Source of the DNA: Epiperipatus broadwayi
Taxonomy: Eukaryota; Onychophora; Udeonychophora; Euonychophora; Peripatidae
NCBI GenBank assembly: GCA_028023455.1
Contig: JAQFVV010006200.1
Coordinates: forward strand, 5,063,860-5,127,859
Length of the DNA: 64,000 nt
Reading direction: 5' to 3'
The stretch's first letter is position 1. Each line of letters starts with the position of its first letter. The translations under genes and the position numbers were made by a program. Of this stretch, positions 60,004 through 64,000 are shown one piece after another. The notes under the pieces were generated by a model. That model was not told where the DNA came from and did no database searches. It saw nothing but the letters and a program-made list of their open reading frames with translations.

Positions 60004-60582
60004 TTATAGATTTACAACGTTGTTAGAATGCCAGAGATTTTGAGCCATGGGATAAGTAGCATAGGAAAATCCGACATTCTTATATTCATTTGATGTGGGC
60101 AAGGTAAAATTGACCCGCTTGTTGGTATTTTGTAAAACAATTTTAAGTCTCTGGCAATATATAAGTGCAATCAAAGAAATTAATATTAAAGTAGCTATTA
60201 TGCCTATCAGAACCGCTCGTAAATAGAAACTCGAGTCACTAATAATAAATCTTCTACTTTCATAATGTAACGTTAGGCCTTTGTTTATGCAAATTTGTAA
60301 GCCCCAAAAAATATAAAATACATTTAAGGATGTAAAAGCGCCTGCAGAAAATGCTGGTAATAAAGATTTTGAAACTGTTATTCCGTAACATCCCGCCATT
60401 AAAACTAATATAGCTGCTATAAAATATTCTTTTAAAAGAAAATTATATCCTTGCAATAAATTTGTTAATAAAGCTTCAACTACCGATCCAGTTAATAAAA
60501 TAGTGGACAAACATGCTTGTAAAATCCCAATTAACCGTAACGGACGAAAATATGGGAAGGGGTTAACTGTGACAGGATCCAT
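60004..60582 (-). CDS. Four-transmembrane membrane protein, unknown function
   Basis: A 192-residue protein in one exon, and the only convincing host gene here. Hydrophobic segments at about 17-39, 52-72, 76-99 and 119-145 give four membrane spans. The loop between spans 3 and 4 (about 100-118) contains LHYESRRF, and a 47-residue hydrophilic tail contains EYKNVGFSYATYP. No signal peptide. The short N-terminus, GILQ in span 1, two close middle spans and a long tail recall MS4A/TMEM176-type tetraspans. That is topological resemblance only; no tetraspanin CCG motif is visible. The start at 60582 has a good context (ACAAAATGG) and is shared with the pseudogene at 34796. The coding frame stays open while the duplicate decayed, which suggests selection. 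A TATA-like stretch lies near 60645-60655. Confidence 0.8.
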   Translation of the reverse strand: MDPVTVNPFPYFRPLRLIGILQACLSTILLTGSVVEALLTNLLQGYNFLLKEYFIAAILVLMAGCYGITVSKSLLPAFSAGAFTSLNVFYIFWGLQICINKGLTLHYESRRFIISDSSFYLRAVLIGIIATLILISLIALIYCQRLKIVLQNTNKRVNFTLPTSNEYKNVGFSYATYPMAQNLWHSNNVVNL

Positions 60583-60905
60583 TTTGTAATTTGAAGTAAT
60601 AATAATTGCGCGTTTACTGAATTGTTATAAGCGAAAGATAAACATAATATATGCCAGTTTTGCAATAAACTTAATCTTTTATTGCTACAAAAACTGATAT
60701 AAAATACGTTATCATTAAGACGTCATTTAATCAGGAACTAAAAAAAAAAAAATCCTAGTTTTGAGAATATTATGAAAGCAAAATTTTTAACGATAAGTCT
60801 TATCTACGGATGTACATACTATACATATACATGAGTAATTTAACTAATGAAGTACTTCATATTTATATCTGGTTAAACTACAGTTAACTAATCTATATGA
60901 TACAT

Positions 60906-61014
60906 ACAAAACTCACTATACGTATTGCCATATGTGTGGCAATACGTATAGTGAGTTTTGCCTGTTTTAACAACCGTTATACGCAAGCATAAAAAGTGGT
61001 GGTCATGTGATATT
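60906..61014 (-). mobile_element. Hairpin element family 2, copy D (109 bp)
   Basis: A perfect 24-bp inverted repeat (60907-60930 and 60937-60960; core CACTATACGTATTGCCA) with a 6-base loop. The family tail, AAGTGGTGGTCATGTGATA, is on the right, so orientation is minus. Flanked by TATATGATACAT (60894-60905) and TATATGGTACAT (61015-61026), a 12-bp TSD with one change. It lies about 325 bp upstream of the start codon of the four-transmembrane gene. Confidence 0.85.
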
Positions 61015-61026
61015 TATATGGTACAT

Positions 61027-62936
61027 GATAAGTCAGTATAATACCGGGAGAAAAAACAACAACTCTGTACCAGTAAAGATCTACAATCCAAGTAAACGTA
61101 TATCCATTTAGTAAATGCAAGATACATAAGACAGGAACAATACCAAATATCAAAATATTTACCTGTGCTCCAGGGTCTATGACTACATGAATAACGCTTT
61201 TGATTATACCAACAAGCTTTTCATTACTCCAGGCCCAGCAATGAGAACAGGTAGAGCAAGAGACTTGAAACTATATATATATTATTTAATGGGGTAATTA
61301 CTAACTTCTATAAACTATAACCATTCAAGAACAGTACAGACTGTTGTTTGACTTGATTAACGATCTGAGCCATAATAATATTCAAGGCAAAATTAACAAA
61401 GAGTTTGAATTTCAAACATCTGATTCAAATAGAGAATTATATGTCTCATAAAATAGTAAATAATAGAGATTCAAGTAATAAATGATAAATGCAAGAATAC
61501 AGATAAATGATCTAGAGTAAATTTATTAAGTGATTATATATATTAATAAAACAACATAAGCGTAGGATGGCTATACAATTGAGGTTACATATCTGATAAT
61601 AATTTAATTTGCAATTATGCACTTCTGAATGAAGTAAATAGGTCATTCGAGACCATACATAATTAGATAAATGTTTTAGCATAAAAATTAGTGAGTGCAA
61701 TTGTTATACAATTTAACATATATAAATAAGATAGTAGATGCGGCTAAATATATGGTGGTTGGTGCAATTTAATATATAAATACAAAGCGGATTGGTTTGG
61801 TTAATATTCCAAGGTCATGGAAGAACTTAATTAAATCATTGATAGTACGTAGTGACTTACCCTCATCTAAAAGATTACAAATGTACAACAATTTGTTTAT
61901 TATACTATGATACATATAAGTAAGATTTTATAATGCGAGGGGGGGGGGGATTCTGATCGCGTACGTGGTTACGCTGTACAGTGATTTTAGCAGTCTAGTG
62001 ATGATATTTTAGTTCTACAAATAATTCTTTGTAATTTTAAAGTACTTAAATTTTAAGTATTTGTGAACTTAAAGTCTTATAGTTAATGTAGTTTGTAATC
62101 CAATAAAGTTAAAATAATCATAATTTAACTATTAAAGTATTTAAAGGATTTAGTATTAGTATTAAATTTGAAAATCAAGTTCAAACCTTTATATTTAAGT
62201 TTGTTGATATTTAAATTAAATGTTAAAATGCTTTAATTCAGTTTCGATTGTAATATAATATCTTGCAATTAAATATTTTAGATTTAGTTACTTAAAAAAA
62301 GTCATAGTAAAACATAATTTTAAAATAGGAATTAAAAATGTGAATACATGAATATTTGGATGAATGAATGTAAAGTAATTATTTTGAGACTTCCTTGTTT
62401 AAAATGTTTCTTAAAAATTTTTTTTTTTTAAATAAGTCAATTCTAAATGTCCTGAATATTTAAATTAAATTAAAATGAATATGTTAAATAAATATTATAA
62501 GATAATATTTTTATTTGGAATAAAGTATTTCCATTTTTGTAATGTATTTTATTTTCACTATAATATTTGAGTTTATAAATAATTTATTTTAATAGGAAAT
62601 GTAGTAATTAATTAGTCTGTCTAGACATAAATTATTTGGTTTAGAAAAAATGAATATATAATGAGATTGTTTTTTTAGAATTTCTTGTTAGAGTTGGTAA
62701 GACATTGGATTCAAACCAATGAAATACAGTGGGTGGAAATTAAAAAGTCAAATTAGAAATTGTAAAGTAATCACATGATTTAGGATATAAATAAGATAAA
62801 CTGCCACTTGCACATGCACTGGGTGTTGCATTCACATTTTTATTCATTGTTACTAGAAGTTATTTAATCATTTTAATGTAATAAGTATTTTTTTTAATAA
62901 TTTTACTTTTCTTAGTGAAAATAATGGTTTGCTAGA
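61027..62936. other. A/T-rich gene-free stretch
   Basis: No gene recognised. An 11-G run at 61939-61949 is followed by a short G+C-richer stretch (GATCGCGTACGTGG). Confidence 0.5.
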
Positions 62937-62949
62937 AAACTAACTTTAT

Positions 62950-63355
62950 AAGATTACCAAACATTTTACACAACAGTGCTACCAAGTGCAAACCTTCACA
63001 ATCAATGGCTGCAGGAAGATTTGTGCATAAAATGTCTATCTAGTGTCTACTCATTCAACATCCCCAGACTAGTTTCTAGAGACTTGGATTTGAGAGCATT
63101 GCGCACAGATCTCAAGATTTAATGCAATCCTTCAGCAGCCACCTCTTACCTATTTAATTAACTATGAAGCTAGAAACTAGTCTGGTGATGTTGAATGAGT
63201 AGGCACTAGATATGGATTTTATGCACAAACCTTTCTGCATCCATTGATTATGAAGGCTTGCACTTGGTGGCACTAATGTATGGAAAGTTTGGTACTCTAA
63301 TTAACAGCATGTGTGTGCATATGAAATGATGATCATTTGATGTTTTTATGATTTT
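62950..63355 (-). mobile_element. Hairpin element family 2, copy C (406 bp, decayed ribozyme)
   Basis: A perfect 13-bp duplication, AAACTAACTTTAT, flanks it at 62937-62949 and 63356-63368. Arms mirror each other (TTTGTGCATAAAATG, ACTCATTCAACATC). The 3' half of the hammerhead, GAAACTAGTCTGG, occurs in both arms: on the plus strand at 63174-63186 and on the minus strand near 63062-63074. CUGANGA and stem II are deleted from both. The tail is on the right (GATGATCATTTGATG), giving minus orientation. Confidence 0.85.
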
Positions 63356-63368
63356 AAACTAACTTTAT

Positions 63369-64000
63369 TTAGGTACAACTTCTAAATGAAAGATTTCAAG
63401 TGCACAGAATGCAGTAAACACTATGGTAAAGCTAACTAATTATGATGCTTAAATTTATATTATTTAAATTATGCACTTTATGGAACTTTAAAAGACAACA
63501 TTGCCATTGCTTTAACTATGTAAAAACTATTATTAATTTTCATTCTTATTTGAAGTTTATTTGATATTCAAGTTTACTTTAACATATTTTTAAATTTTTC
63601 TTTACTACTAATGACTTAAAAATTATTTAATTGCATTACAATGTTTTTCTTAAAGGTATTCATCTTTCTAAAACAATGTTATTTGCGATTAATTCATTTT
63701 GAATGAAGAACTTTAAATTCTTAATAATAATAACTTTCCTGTCATAACAAGAATTTTGTTTAAATATCTCCTATAAAATTATACATATTTTAACAAGATC
63801 TTTGATTTAGTTAAATTATATTATGTGAACATGCATGTATTTATGCTGTTATTATAAGAACACATTTTTTATTGTTTATTTGCAAAATAAAAAGGAATTT
63901 TAACTTATGTCTATTTCACATTGAAAAGAGAAATGTATTTTCATGGATCCATGGGGAAAAAAGTTGTCTTATATTATTCCAGAAACTTTTTAATATACTA
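63369..64000. other. A/T-rich gene-free stretch to window end
   Basis: No gene recognised. Confidence 0.5.

Larger units (their letters stand above)
58530..60840. repeat. Segmental duplication, copy 2 (carries the intact gene)
   Basis: Collinear with 32870-35150 in the same orientation, 25.7 kb apart, and interrupted by the family 6 insertion at 58926-59044. Homology is found on both sides of the gene, so shared regulatory sequence is likely. The conserved upstream block with TCTTTTATTGCTAC near 60672-60687 is a candidate promoter-proximal element. Confidence 0.75.

Noticed and set aside
1-64000. CRISPR arrays, bacterial operons, phage modules
   Set aside because: Tandem repeats here lack unique spacers, and all recognisable proteins are eukaryotic mobile-element or host-type.

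Overview
The window looks like gene-poor, very A+T-rich (about three quarters A+T by eye) nuclear DNA of an invertebrate animal. The reasons are a near-intact RTE-type LINE, several decayed LINEs, a Penelope-like reverse transcriptase remnant, tRNA-derived SINEs with poly(A) tails and target-site duplications (TSDs), a mariner-like relic, and many short hairpin elements. There are no operons, CRISPR arrays, rRNA genes or true tRNA genes. I cannot name the species.

Layout. 1.5-5.3 kb: two divergent decayed LINEs, the right one interrupted by a hairpin element. 5.7 kb: SINE. 12.0 kb: short hairpin element. 14.3-15.7 kb: a 31-bp satellite followed by a duplicated 257-bp unit. 16.4-16.8 kb: 205-bp tandem duplication. 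17.4-17.8 kb: Penelope-like RT remnant. 19.3-19.55 kb: hairpin element with a degenerate hammerhead ribozyme. 20.5-20.95 kb: 438-bp near-palindrome. 21.0-21.2 kb: LINE 3' fragment. 22.1-23.4 kb: hairpin element with a mariner relic in its loop. 24.8-26.4 kb: MITE and two tandem arrays. 26.7 kb: SINE. 29.1-30.2 kb: GC-richer island. 31.6 kb: SINE. 32.9-35.1 kb: older copy of a segmental duplication carrying a pseudogene. 36.3 kb: truncated RTE. 40.2-40.7 kb: 500-bp element with a well-formed hammerhead ribozyme. 48.6 kb: hairpin. 49.6-52.4 kb: RTE retrotransposon split by a short tract identical to an Illumina adapter. 53.4-59.1 kb: tandem and hairpin repeats and a second hammerhead family in three copies. 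60.0-60.6 kb: the only convincing host gene, a four-transmembrane protein on the minus strand, whose 2.3-kb neighbourhood is the second copy of the duplication. 60.9 and 63.0 kb: two more copies of the hammerhead-bearing hairpin family.

The most interesting theme is a set of short non-autonomous elements. They have inverted arms, a unique tail on one side only in several families, and long variable TSDs (9-17 bp). Three families contain type I hammerhead ribozyme architecture. This is what is known of Penelope-like elements and their ribozyme-bearing derivatives (retrozymes), and a Penelope-like RT relic lies in the same window. The second theme is a gene and pseudogene pair about 25.7 kb apart. 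The third is a probable assembly artefact: adapter sequence inside the RTE ORF causes its only frameshift. The remainder is A/T-rich sequence in which I see no gene.
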